Source of the DNA: an uncultured Elusimicrobiales bacterium
Lineage (GTDB): Bacteria; Elusimicrobiota; Elusimicrobia; Elusimicrobiales; Elusimicrobiaceae
DNA length: 6,125 nucleotides
Direction of reading: 5' to 3'
Assembly: GCA_944325235.1 (NCBI GenBank)
Contig: CALUZE010000083.1
Span: forward strand, 1-6,125
Shown here: piece by piece, positions 1 through 5,371 of the stretch
How the letters are laid out: every line of letters begins with the position of its first letter
How positions within the stretch are numbered: position 1 is the first letter of the stretch
Notes under the pieces: generated by a model
The model's input: the letters and a program-made list of their open reading frames with translations, nothing else
The model's database searches: none
What the model was told of the DNA's origin: nothing
Program-made: the position numbers and the translations under genes

Positions 1-489
1 TTCGGCGCCTTGTTTGATGACGTCGCGCGAGCAGCCGGCCGCAAACTTTTTATCTTTAAATTTTTTCTTCAAGCTGGACACTTCCATATCGCACACGCTT
101 TTGGAAGGCCGCATGCGCGCCGCCGCGCCGATAAGGCCGGTCAGCTCATCGGTAGCGAACAGCACTTTTTCCATTTCGTGTTCGGGCTTTACGTCCGTCA
201 CCAGGCCGTAGCCGTGGCTGCATACGGCGTGCACCACTTCCGGCTCGGCGTTGACTTCGGCCAACAATTCCGGCGCTTTTTTGCAGTGCTCTTGCGGAAA
301 TTGCTCAAAATCTATATCGTGCAAGAGTCCGCACAGGGCCCAAAAATCAGCCTCTTGGGCGTAGCCCAGTTCGCCCGCCAGGTGGCGCATCACGGCTTCC
401 ACCGTCAAGGCGTGGAGCAAGTGGAAAGGCTCCTTGTTGTATTTTTTTAATAACGCAAGCGCTTGTGCGCGGGTAATATGCGTGTTCAT
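1..489 (-). CDS. HD-domain hydrolase, 3' end beyond the window (partial)
   Basis: This is a predicted metal-dependent phosphohydrolase of the HD superfamily, soluble, with unknown substrate. It begins at ATG 489 and stays open for 163 codons to base 1, so the C-terminus is missing; relatives of this type are usually about 185-200 residues, so perhaps 25-40 are lost. Visible HD-type ligands are His26 (in FHLLHALTVEAVM), the His57-Asp58 pair in GLLHDID, a further histidine at 87 or 92 (VVHAVCSHGYG), and Asp114 in FATDELTG. The later RPSK segment (127-130) and the KKKFKDKKFA stretch resemble uncharacterised HD proteins found across anaerobes. A GGGGGA purine run lies about 4 bases before the ATG as a modest Shine-Dalgarno. 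The gene starts 15 bases after the stop of the GDPD-like gene, so they are probably cotranscribed. Family assignment is good; biological role is unknown. Confidence 0.85.
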   Translation of the reverse strand, partial: MNTHITRAQALALLKKYNKEPFHLLHALTVEAVMRHLAGELGYAQEADFWALCGLLHDIDFEQFPQEHCKKAPELLAEVNAEPEVVHAVCSHGYGLVTDVKPEHEMEKVLFATDELTGLIGAAARMRPSKSVCDMEVSSLKKKFKDKKFAAGCSRDVIKQGAE

Positions 490-504
490 TTTTCCCCCAT
501 TTTA

Positions 505-1299
505 TTACCAGGTATATTCGTCCAGCATAAAAATTTTGACGGACGGGTCTTCCTCCATATGGCGTACCATAAACGGCTTTTTTAAGCTGGGCCGCTTGGT
601 GGAAGAATAGTAAATGGCTTTGGGCATTTCCGGGAAATACGCCCGCAAATACGGGTACTTCCCAAAGCTGGCCGAAACGGCCGCCGGGCGGTATTCTTCC
701 CATTGTTGCAGGGCGTTTTGGTTGAGCTCGTGGCGGGTTTTCGGGTCACCCGCGTCTTTATCAAAGCTTTCGGGCAGCTGCAAGAGAAGTTGGAGCCCCC
801 TTTGGTTGATGAGTTTGGCCGTATCGCCGGGGACGGTTTCCAACAGTAAGTTTTCTTGCGGAATACGGAAGGCCTCGGCGGTGAGCAAAATTTGGTCCAG
901 TTGTTCGGGTGTCAGTTGGGTTTTTAAATCCAGCCAATAGGCTTTCCCTCCGGGATTTTTAAGAGCGGCAAAAATGTCGGACAGTTTTATTTTGGCGCTC
1001 ATTTCTTCCGGGTCGTGGGCTACCCACAGGTTGCCTTCCGCGTCTGCCTGCAAGTCAATTTCGTAACCGTCGTAGGATTTTTCTTTGCGTGCGGAGCGGC
1101 GGGGCGTGTTGACCTTGTGCAGGTACAAAAGCGTATTGGGTGCCTTCCATTCGGCGTGCGGGGCGGCGGGGCTGGGCTCCTGCACCAGTTCCACGGGCAA
1201 AAATTTCCATTCCGTGTATACGTACATAAACGCCGCATAGGCGCCGAACAAAAATACCACCAGCAAAACAAGATACAAAACAATGCGGGATTTCTTCAT
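505..1299 (-). CDS. Membrane-anchored GDPD/FAM151-like phosphodiesterase-fold protein
   Basis: The 264-residue protein has one N-terminal hydrophobic segment (about residues 5-27, after MKKSR) and an extracytoplasmic domain, so it is probably an anchored or exported enzyme. The domain carries the layout of the glycerophosphodiester phosphodiesterase / PI-PLC-like TIM barrel: His61 in LHKVN, Glu80 and Asp82 in YEIDL, His95-Asp96 in VAHDPEE, then WLDLK (Asp124, Lys126) and LLLET (Glu154). In GDPDs the equivalent His, E-x-D and His form the active site and metal site. The H-x-V-N start and the WLDLK strand look closer to the FAM151/Menorin (DUF2181) branch than to classical GlpQ, which has HRG and ENT. 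Substrate is unknown. ATG 1299 is chosen because AGGT lies about 7 bases upstream and it precedes a clean signal anchor; the longer reading from 1353 would start inside a terminator hairpin. Likely operon with the HD gene downstream. Confidence 0.7.
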   Translation of the reverse strand: MKKSRIVLYLVLLVVFLFGAYAAFMYVYTEWKFLPVELVQEPSPAAPHAEWKAPNTLLYLHKVNTPRRSARKEKSYDGYEIDLQADAEGNLWVAHDPEEMSAKIKLSDIFAALKNPGGKAYWLDLKTQLTPEQLDQILLTAEAFRIPQENLLLETVPGDTAKLINQRGLQLLLQLPESFDKDAGDPKTRHELNQNALQQWEEYRPAAVSASFGKYPYLRAYFPEMPKAIYYSSTKRPSLKKPFMVRHMEEDPSVKIFMLDEYTW

Positions 1300-1320
1300 A
1301 GTTTTACCTGCCACAAGGGC

Positions 1321-1350
1321 AAAAAAGTACCGCCCCGCGTATCGGGGCGG
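1321..1350 (-). terminator. Intrinsic terminator of the DUF805 gene
   Basis: A perfect 8-bp GC-rich stem (1330-1337 pairing with 1343-1350, loop 1338-1342) is followed on the minus strand by TAC and six T residues (1326-1321). It lies 12 bases after the DUF805 stop codon, which is typical of Rho-independent termination. It also lies only 22 bases upstream of the next gene's ATG, so any read-through would feed that gene. Confidence 0.85.
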
Positions 1351-1361
1351 CACTGCAAGGC

Positions 1362-1712
1362 TTATTTGTCAAAGCGGTTGGCGCCGGGGGTGCTGGGCAG
1401 CAGCATTAAAACGAGCAAAATTAATCCGCCCAAAAACGGCAGCAACGCCAACAGAAACCACCAGCCGGAAAAATTAATATCGTGCAAGCGGCGCACGGCA
1501 ATGGCTAACGAAGGGAGCAACACCGCCAGGTTGCACAGAGAATACAACACATTCCCGGTATTGCCCAGGAAGCTAAGCAGAATCGCCAATACGACAAATA
1601 CGATGATGTTAAACAATACAAACAGCCAGTATTGTTTGCGGGTCGCGCGGCCGGAAAAATTTACATAATTTTTGGTAAGAATATTCCAATAATACTTCTT
1701 AAATACTTCCAT
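1362..1712 (-). CDS. DUF805 family inner-membrane protein
   Basis: A small integral membrane protein of 116 residues, the usual length for the DUF805 (YhaH-like) family, whose molecular function is not known. The family signature is clear: F-x-GR-x-x-R-x-x-YW at residues 19-29, RRLHDINFSGWW at 74-85, and a C-terminal PGANRFDK (109-116) matching the conserved G-x-N-x-(F/Y)-G-like tail. Three hydrophobic helices are apparent at about 30-49, 55-72 and 83-105. The start at ATG 1712 is supported by a perfect AGGAGG (1718-1723) with a 5-base spacer. The gene appears to be its own transcription unit, with a promoter about 30 bases upstream and an intrinsic terminator directly after the stop. Family members often occur alone near unrelated genes, so the neighbours say little about its job. 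Confidence 0.93.
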   Translation of the reverse strand: MEVFKKYYWNILTKNYVNFSGRATRKQYWLFVLFNIIVFVVLAILLSFLGNTGNVLYSLCNLAVLLPSLAIAVRRLHDINFSGWWFLLALLPFLGGLILLVLMLLPSTPGANRFDK

Positions 1713-1738
1713 AGCATCCTCCTGTTTATCTTTTTAAC

Positions 1739-1767
1739 AGCATATCATAAAAACACCTGCTTGGCAA
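1739..1767 (-). promoter_or_regulatory. Sigma70-type extended -10 promoter for the DUF805 gene
   Basis: Read on the minus strand: -35 TTGCCA (1767-1762, five of six consensus bases), a 17-base spacer, and -10 TATGCT (1744-1739) preceded by TG plus one base, an extended -10. The expected start of transcription is near 1732, giving a leader of about 20 bases that carries AGGAGG. It is inferred from sequence alone. Confidence 0.6.
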
Positions 1768-1804
1768 GGAAATAAACGGCTCTTATCCCGACGGAGCTTG
1801 GACT

Positions 1805-3928
1805 TTATTGCACTTGTTTGCGTGCGGCGCAAACGGCGTCTGTTTCGGCCGGCGTAAAGCCAAACAGGGCGCCCGTTTGGCGGTCTATTTGCGTTTGCAG
1901 GGCGGAAATGTCGGCCTGCGGGTCGGCCGATTTAAGCTGATAGATTTGCTGGGCCAGTGCGGACAGCCGGTTTTGCTCGGCTTGCGTGGCTTTTGGGATA
2001 GGCAGTGCTTTCAACGGGGCGGAATACAGCTCCAGCAGGCGGCCTTTGCGTTTGCCGCGGCCGGCCAGCCAGGCAAAGTGCGGAGCCGAATTAACCAGGG
2101 CCAGCAAAAACCAAAGCGAAAGGCCTTTTTGCGGGCGGGAAATAAAATACACGTCGGAACTGGCATACCAGGGGCCGGGCGCAAAGGCAAAGGTGTTGGA
2201 GGCGGCGCGCTGAGGAACGGCGATTTTGTCTTCTTCAAAATTCATTTTCCGCCGCACGGAGCCGAACCAGTAAACGCCTTTTGCCAGCAGTTTATGAATG
2301 CCGTTGTTGTTTTGCTTGCGGGCCAAGAGCACCGTGCGAAAACGCGCCAGGTGTGCGCGCAGGTGCGGATAGCAGGCGAAGTCCAGGTCCCGGTCGTTGG
2401 GGTAGAAAAAATCAATCAGCCAATTTTGGGGCTGCTTGGCGGCGGTGTAGGCGGAAATGTCGGAATTTTTAAAAAACGGTTTTAACTTGGCCTGCTCGGC
2501 GGGTGACAAATGCAGGGCATCTTTTTCGGCGGCGGACAGCACAAAAACGCCGTCCCCTTTGTGTACGCCCGGCAAAGTAAAGCGGCGCAGGTGCGCGGCG
2601 GAAATTTTGTCGCACCCGGTCATCAGCCCGTTGGACACGTGCGCCACCTGCCCCAAGGTGTATGGGGCGGCCGCCATTTTGGTTAATGCGCTTTCCAGCG
2701 CGGCGTCTGGCACCGGGCGCGTTTGCAAAAAGAGTTCTCCCCCGCGGTAGAGTTTTTCCTGCGGATAGAGGCGTTCGCCCACACGGCAGGCGGGTTTGGC
2801 CGCGTCGGTATTTTTTTCAAACACGGTAATCAGGCTGTGTTCGCCCGCCGCCGCGCCAAAGAGGTGTGTATCTTCAAAATCCTGCAAATACAACAGGGCT
2901 GTTTGGCGGTGCAGGCACGCACGCAATGTTTTGGCTCCGGCGGCCGAAGCAAAATACGGCGGCGTTAAAAATGCGCCCATTCCGCCTGGGCGCAGCAGGC
3001 AAAGGGCCAGGTAAAAAAAGAAATACAGCAAATCGCTTTTGGGGGTGCAGTAGGGCTGCCACAGCGGGTTGCGGCGCAGCGCTTGAAATACCTCGCGGTG
3101 GTGCTTTTGCCCGACGTACGGCGGGTTGGAGAGCACCAGGTCAAACCCGCCTGGTTGCATGACGGACGGGAACGCGTCACACCAAACGCTTTGCCCGTTT
3201 GCGGCGGCCAATGCGTCGCCTGCCAGCGTGTGAACCGGGTTCGCGTCCGTCGGGCGGACGCCGGCCTGCACCAAAAGCAGGGCCGCGCGCAATTGCAAAT
3301 CGGCCAATGCTTGGGCGGAAATATCGCCCGCGTACAGGGTATGTGTGAACGTGTGGAGCCAGGTTTCGCCCGGGGAAAGGGCCGGATTTAACCGCAGGCG
3401 CAAATGTACGAGTTCGTGCGCAAACGGAATTAATAATCCCCCCGCGCCGGCGGCCGGGTCGCATACCGTCAAGCGGGATAGTGCCTCGTCCGCGCGGGCG
3501 GCGTCTTGGGCGGAGAGCGTGACCGAACCGTTCAGCAAGTCGCGTGCGGCGGGTTCGGATAGGGAAACTTGCCGGGTAAGACAATAAAAAAGTGCGGCGC
3601 GGGCCAAGGGACGGGCCACGGGAAACGGCGTATAAAAAATGCCGGTCGGTTTGCGCCTGGACGAGAAAAATTCACTCATTTCGCCCAGCGTATCTTGGCT
3701 GATGGCGCCGGGCGTTGGCGTGGGGCTGAGCGTAACCTTTTCCAACAGGCGTGCAGCCTCCGGCGGAAGCGGACGGGCGGAAGAATTCGCAAACGGGGCA
3801 AGCCACGCGGCGCGGTTTCCGGCCAGGCGCACTAAGAGCGCTTGGCGCAGGGACGTGTACGCCTCCTGGCGGGTGAACCCGGCGGATTCCAAGGTGCGCC
3901 ACAGGCGGCGCAGCAGGGCCGCGTTCAT
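1805..3928 (-). CDS. Eco57I/TaqI-like N6-adenine DNA methyltransferase
   Basis: A 707-residue class I SAM-dependent DNA methyltransferase predicted to methylate adenine N6 at a specific site. In order: a helical N-terminal region (1-90); the motif X segment TGIFYTPFPVA (95-105); the SAM-binding motif I DPAAGAGG (157-164, a variant of DPACGSG); an acidic residue after strand 2 in AGDIS (200-204); and the catalytic motif IV NPPY (268-271). KSDLLYFFFYLAL and the gG-x-x-x-F-x-tPpyF region follow. From about 425 a TaqI-type target-recognition domain is suggested by KPFFKNSDI (483-491), VYWFGSVRRK, LLALVNS (608-614) and LPIPK (642-646). No PD-(D/E)xK nuclease module is visible and the N-terminus is too short for the fused endonuclease of type IIG enzymes, so it looks solitary. 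Its ATG overlaps the upstream stop as ATGA, implying translational coupling to the exported-protein gene. The target site cannot be read from sequence. Confidence 0.9.
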   Translation of the reverse strand: MNAALLRRLWRTLESAGFTRQEAYTSLRQALLVRLAGNRAAWLAPFANSSARPLPPEAARLLEKVTLSPTPTPGAISQDTLGEMSEFFSSRRKPTGIFYTPFPVARPLARAALFYCLTRQVSLSEPAARDLLNGSVTLSAQDAARADEALSRLTVCDPAAGAGGLLIPFAHELVHLRLRLNPALSPGETWLHTFTHTLYAGDISAQALADLQLRAALLLVQAGVRPTDANPVHTLAGDALAAANGQSVWCDAFPSVMQPGGFDLVLSNPPYVGQKHHREVFQALRRNPLWQPYCTPKSDLLYFFFYLALCLLRPGGMGAFLTPPYFASAAGAKTLRACLHRQTALLYLQDFEDTHLFGAAAGEHSLITVFEKNTDAAKPACRVGERLYPQEKLYRGGELFLQTRPVPDAALESALTKMAAAPYTLGQVAHVSNGLMTGCDKISAAHLRRFTLPGVHKGDGVFVLSAAEKDALHLSPAEQAKLKPFFKNSDISAYTAAKQPQNWLIDFFYPNDRDLDFACYPHLRAHLARFRTVLLARKQNNNGIHKLLAKGVYWFGSVRRKMNFEEDKIAVPQRAASNTFAFAPGPWYASSDVYFISRPQKGLSLWFLLALVNSAPHFAWLAGRGKRKGRLLELYSAPLKALPIPKATQAEQNRLSALAQQIYQLKSADPQADISALQTQIDRQTGALFGFTPAETDAVCAARKQVQ

Positions 3929-5229
3929 GGTTTTAACCTTTGCAGCAGGCGGTGGCGAATTTGGAAGCTTTCATACAGGGCTTTTTGGCGGTCCAACCGG
4001 TAGTAGCGGGTGTAGAACGAAAGATTGTCCGGCGTTTGGGCGCGCAAGGCGGCCAGTTCTTTTTCCAGGGCGGCAATTTTGGCCGGGAGGATTTTTTCCC
4101 CTTCCTGCGGTGTCATCCGGCGCAAGGCCAGCCCTTCCTGCGGGCCGACAATCATATCCGGCCACAGCGGGCCCAGGCGCAGGGCGTCCTCGTAGCGGGC
4201 GCCAAAGGCTTCGGCGGTGGCGTAGGGCTCGTAAATGGGGGCCAGGCGGCTAAGCCAGGATTTCAGCCGTGCATACGATTCAAATTTTTCGTTTTCTTCG
4301 GTGGCCAGCGGCCCTGCGGCGGCTTGTTTATCCAAGTGATAGCGCAGAAACCCCAGCCGCTGGGCGTCCGTCATCGGGCGGTCGGCCCCGGGCAGGCGGG
4401 CTTTTAAAGTGCGTTTGCGCCGCACGATGAGCGAAGCACGTTTGTCGGCAGCCTTGGCCAGCACTTCCTGCAGCGTTAAAAAGTATAACAAACGGAGTTT
4501 TTGGGTGTAGTAGCGGGCAAATTCGCCGGGTTGCAAATGCACCGGGTCTTTGGCCAGCAGGGCGTTTAAGTCCCCGCGGGTTTGGGCCAACGCTTGGGCG
4601 GCCCAGGCTTGCTGTTCGGCCAGCGTGGAAAGGGCGGCAAAGTGGGCGATTTCCTTGGGATACAAGACAAAAGCCGGCGGCTGGACGGGGTCCTCCAGCA
4701 GTTGGGCCACTTGCTCGCGCGAAAACACGGAGGAGGCAAACACTTCCGGCAAGTCCCCCCGGTAGAAGGCTTCCAGCTCGGCCAGCGTGTTGGACAAAAT
4801 GTTTTGGTGGCGCCAAAAAGCGGATTCGGCCGCGGTGGCGCCGGGCTGGGAAGAAAGCCAGTTAAAAAGCCGCGCGTCGCGGTCGTGGAAATACGCCACT
4901 TTCCCCAGCTGCATTTTGATATTTTGGGTTTTTTGCAGTAAAGCCTCTTTTTCCATTCGGCTAAACACCCCCGAATGGGCCACGCGGTGGCGCAGCCAGT
5001 TGTGGGCGGTGGTTTTGACGGCATACCCGGTGGCAGCCTGGGAAAGCGGCGTGGAAAACGCCGCCGCGCCGGACACCGGCAGTTTGGCCTTATGCAGCAA
5101 GGCTTCCCACACGTGTTTGCCGCCGCGGAACCAGGGCGAAACCAACTGCGCCTGCGCTGGCAGGCACGCAGCCGCCAGCAAGGCGCCCGTCAGAAAAACC
5201 ATCCAAATGCGTTTAGCGGGTATGTGCAT
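3925..5229 (-). CDS. Exported protein of unknown family, first gene of the methyltransferase operon
   Basis: I do not recognise this 434-residue protein. It has a clear Sec-type signal peptide: basic start MHIPAKR, hydrophobic core WMVFLTGALLAAACL (9-23), then PAQAQ with likely signal peptidase I cleavage after Ala27. Cys22 lies in LLAAAC, a poor lipobox, so a lipoprotein is a weaker alternative. No other cysteine is seen. The mature part is rich in Ala, Leu, Arg, Gln and aromatic residues and looks mostly alpha-helical, with no further membrane segment; a probable coiled coil is KIAALEKELAALRAQ (384-398), and the tail is basic. Start ATG 5229 is preferred over the longer frame from 5280 because it begins the signal peptide and has AGGAG 11 bases upstream. 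The stop overlaps the methyltransferase ATG by four bases, so the two are cotranscribed from the promoter at 5252-5280. No catalytic motif was found. Confidence 0.85.
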   Translation of the reverse strand: MHIPAKRIWMVFLTGALLAAACLPAQAQLVSPWFRGGKHVWEALLHKAKLPVSGAAAFSTPLSQAATGYAVKTTAHNWLRHRVAHSGVFSRMEKEALLQKTQNIKMQLGKVAYFHDRDARLFNWLSSQPGATAAESAFWRHQNILSNTLAELEAFYRGDLPEVFASSVFSREQVAQLLEDPVQPPAFVLYPKEIAHFAALSTLAEQQAWAAQALAQTRGDLNALLAKDPVHLQPGEFARYYTQKLRLLYFLTLQEVLAKAADKRASLIVRRKRTLKARLPGADRPMTDAQRLGFLRYHLDKQAAAGPLATEENEKFESYARLKSWLSRLAPIYEPYATAEAFGARYEDALRLGPLWPDMIVGPQEGLALRRMTPQEGEKILPAKIAALEKELAALRAQTPDNLSFYTRYYRLDRQKALYESFQIRHRLLQRLKP

Positions 5230-5249
5230 AAATAGGAATGCTCCTATTT
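5230..5249 (-). promoter_or_regulatory. Palindromic leader containing the Shine-Dalgarno
   Basis: A perfect inverted repeat with 8-base arms (AAATAGGA at 5230-5237, TCCTATTT at 5242-5249) around a 4-base loop abuts the ATG at 5229. On the transcript the AGGAG ribosome binding site lies in the 5' arm and loop, so pairing would hide it. The predicted transcription start falls near 5245, within the repeat, so only the inner AGGA/TCCT part may be on the RNA; as DNA the whole repeat could instead be a protein-binding site. Confidence 0.45.
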
Positions 5250-5251
5250 TT

Positions 5252-5280
5252 ATTATAACGAAAACACCGCCTGGGCTCAA
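5252..5280 (-). promoter_or_regulatory. Sigma70-type promoter for the exported protein / methyltransferase operon
   Basis: On the minus strand: -35 TTGAGC (5280-5275, four of six consensus), a 17-base spacer, and a perfect -10 TATAAT (5257-5252). Transcription should start near 5245, leaving a very short leader of roughly 16 bases that begins at or beside the AGGAG. It lies after the upstream gene's terminator, so the operon is independently transcribed. Confidence 0.75.
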
Positions 5281-5297
5281 TGGGCTAAAAGGCCCAG
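5271..5297 (-). repeat. TGGGCY half-site cluster and inverted repeat over the -35 region
   Basis: TGGGCT occurs at 5272-5277 and again at 5281-5286, a 9-base period, and the opposite orientation AGGCCCA is at 5290-5296. CTGGGC (5271-5276) and GCCCAG (5292-5297) form 6-base outer arms, while TGGGC (5281-5285) and GCCCA (5292-5296) form a nested 5-base hairpin. The block covers the -35 element and could be an operator, or simply the 3' untranslated tail after the previous gene. Confidence 0.35.
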
Positions 5298-5328
5298 ACG
5301 GCCCTGCCTTTTGGACCCAGCAGGCAAC

Positions 5329-5360
5329 AAAAAAGGCGGGCTTTTGGGGCCCGCCTTTTT
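5329..5360 (-). terminator. Strong intrinsic terminator after the phosphofructokinase gene
   Basis: A perfect 12-bp stem (5330-5341 with 5349-5360, loop 5342-5348) has a GGCGGGC core and A/T-rich outer arms. On the minus strand the stem ends in a run of six T residues (5334-5329), 11 bases after the stop codon. The opposite strand also ends in TTTTT, so it could act in both directions, although no plus-strand gene is seen. Confidence 0.92.
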
Positions 5361-5371
5361 AAGACGCGTAA

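Noticed and set aside
498..500. ATG just upstream of the HD gene start
   Set aside because: It is out of frame with the HD protein and meets a stop after three sense codons following it.
1300..1353. N-terminal extension of the GDPD-like protein from ATG 1353
   Set aside because: It would be translated from inside the DUF805 terminator hairpin, adds residues before a normal signal anchor, and ATG 1299 has its own Shine-Dalgarno.
1015..1668. Plus-strand open frame of 217 codons
   Set aside because: It runs antisense across the DUF805 and GDPD-like genes and through the terminator hairpin; its translation has no family character and there is no ribosome binding site evidence.
1749..1769. Weak hairpin plus T-run that could terminate the methyltransferase transcript
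   Set aside because: The stem is only five pairs with a bulge and a 3-base loop, and it overlaps the better-supported -35 element of the DUF805 promoter.
1808..2485. Plus-strand open frame of 225 codons
   Set aside because: Antisense shadow of the methyltransferase's recognition domain; glycine/glutamine-rich composition is an artefact of the opposite strand's codons.
3639..4253. Plus-strand open frame of 204 codons spanning the operon junction
   Set aside because: It crosses two well-supported minus-strand genes and has low-complexity Arg/Gly/Ala content with no motif.
5230..5280. N-terminal extension of the exported protein to 5280
   Set aside because: It covers the -35 and -10 boxes and would bury the signal peptide behind 17 extra residues.
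4787..5362. Plus-strand open frame of 191 codons
   Set aside because: Antisense to the exported protein and read through its promoter and the upstream terminator; no recognisable product.
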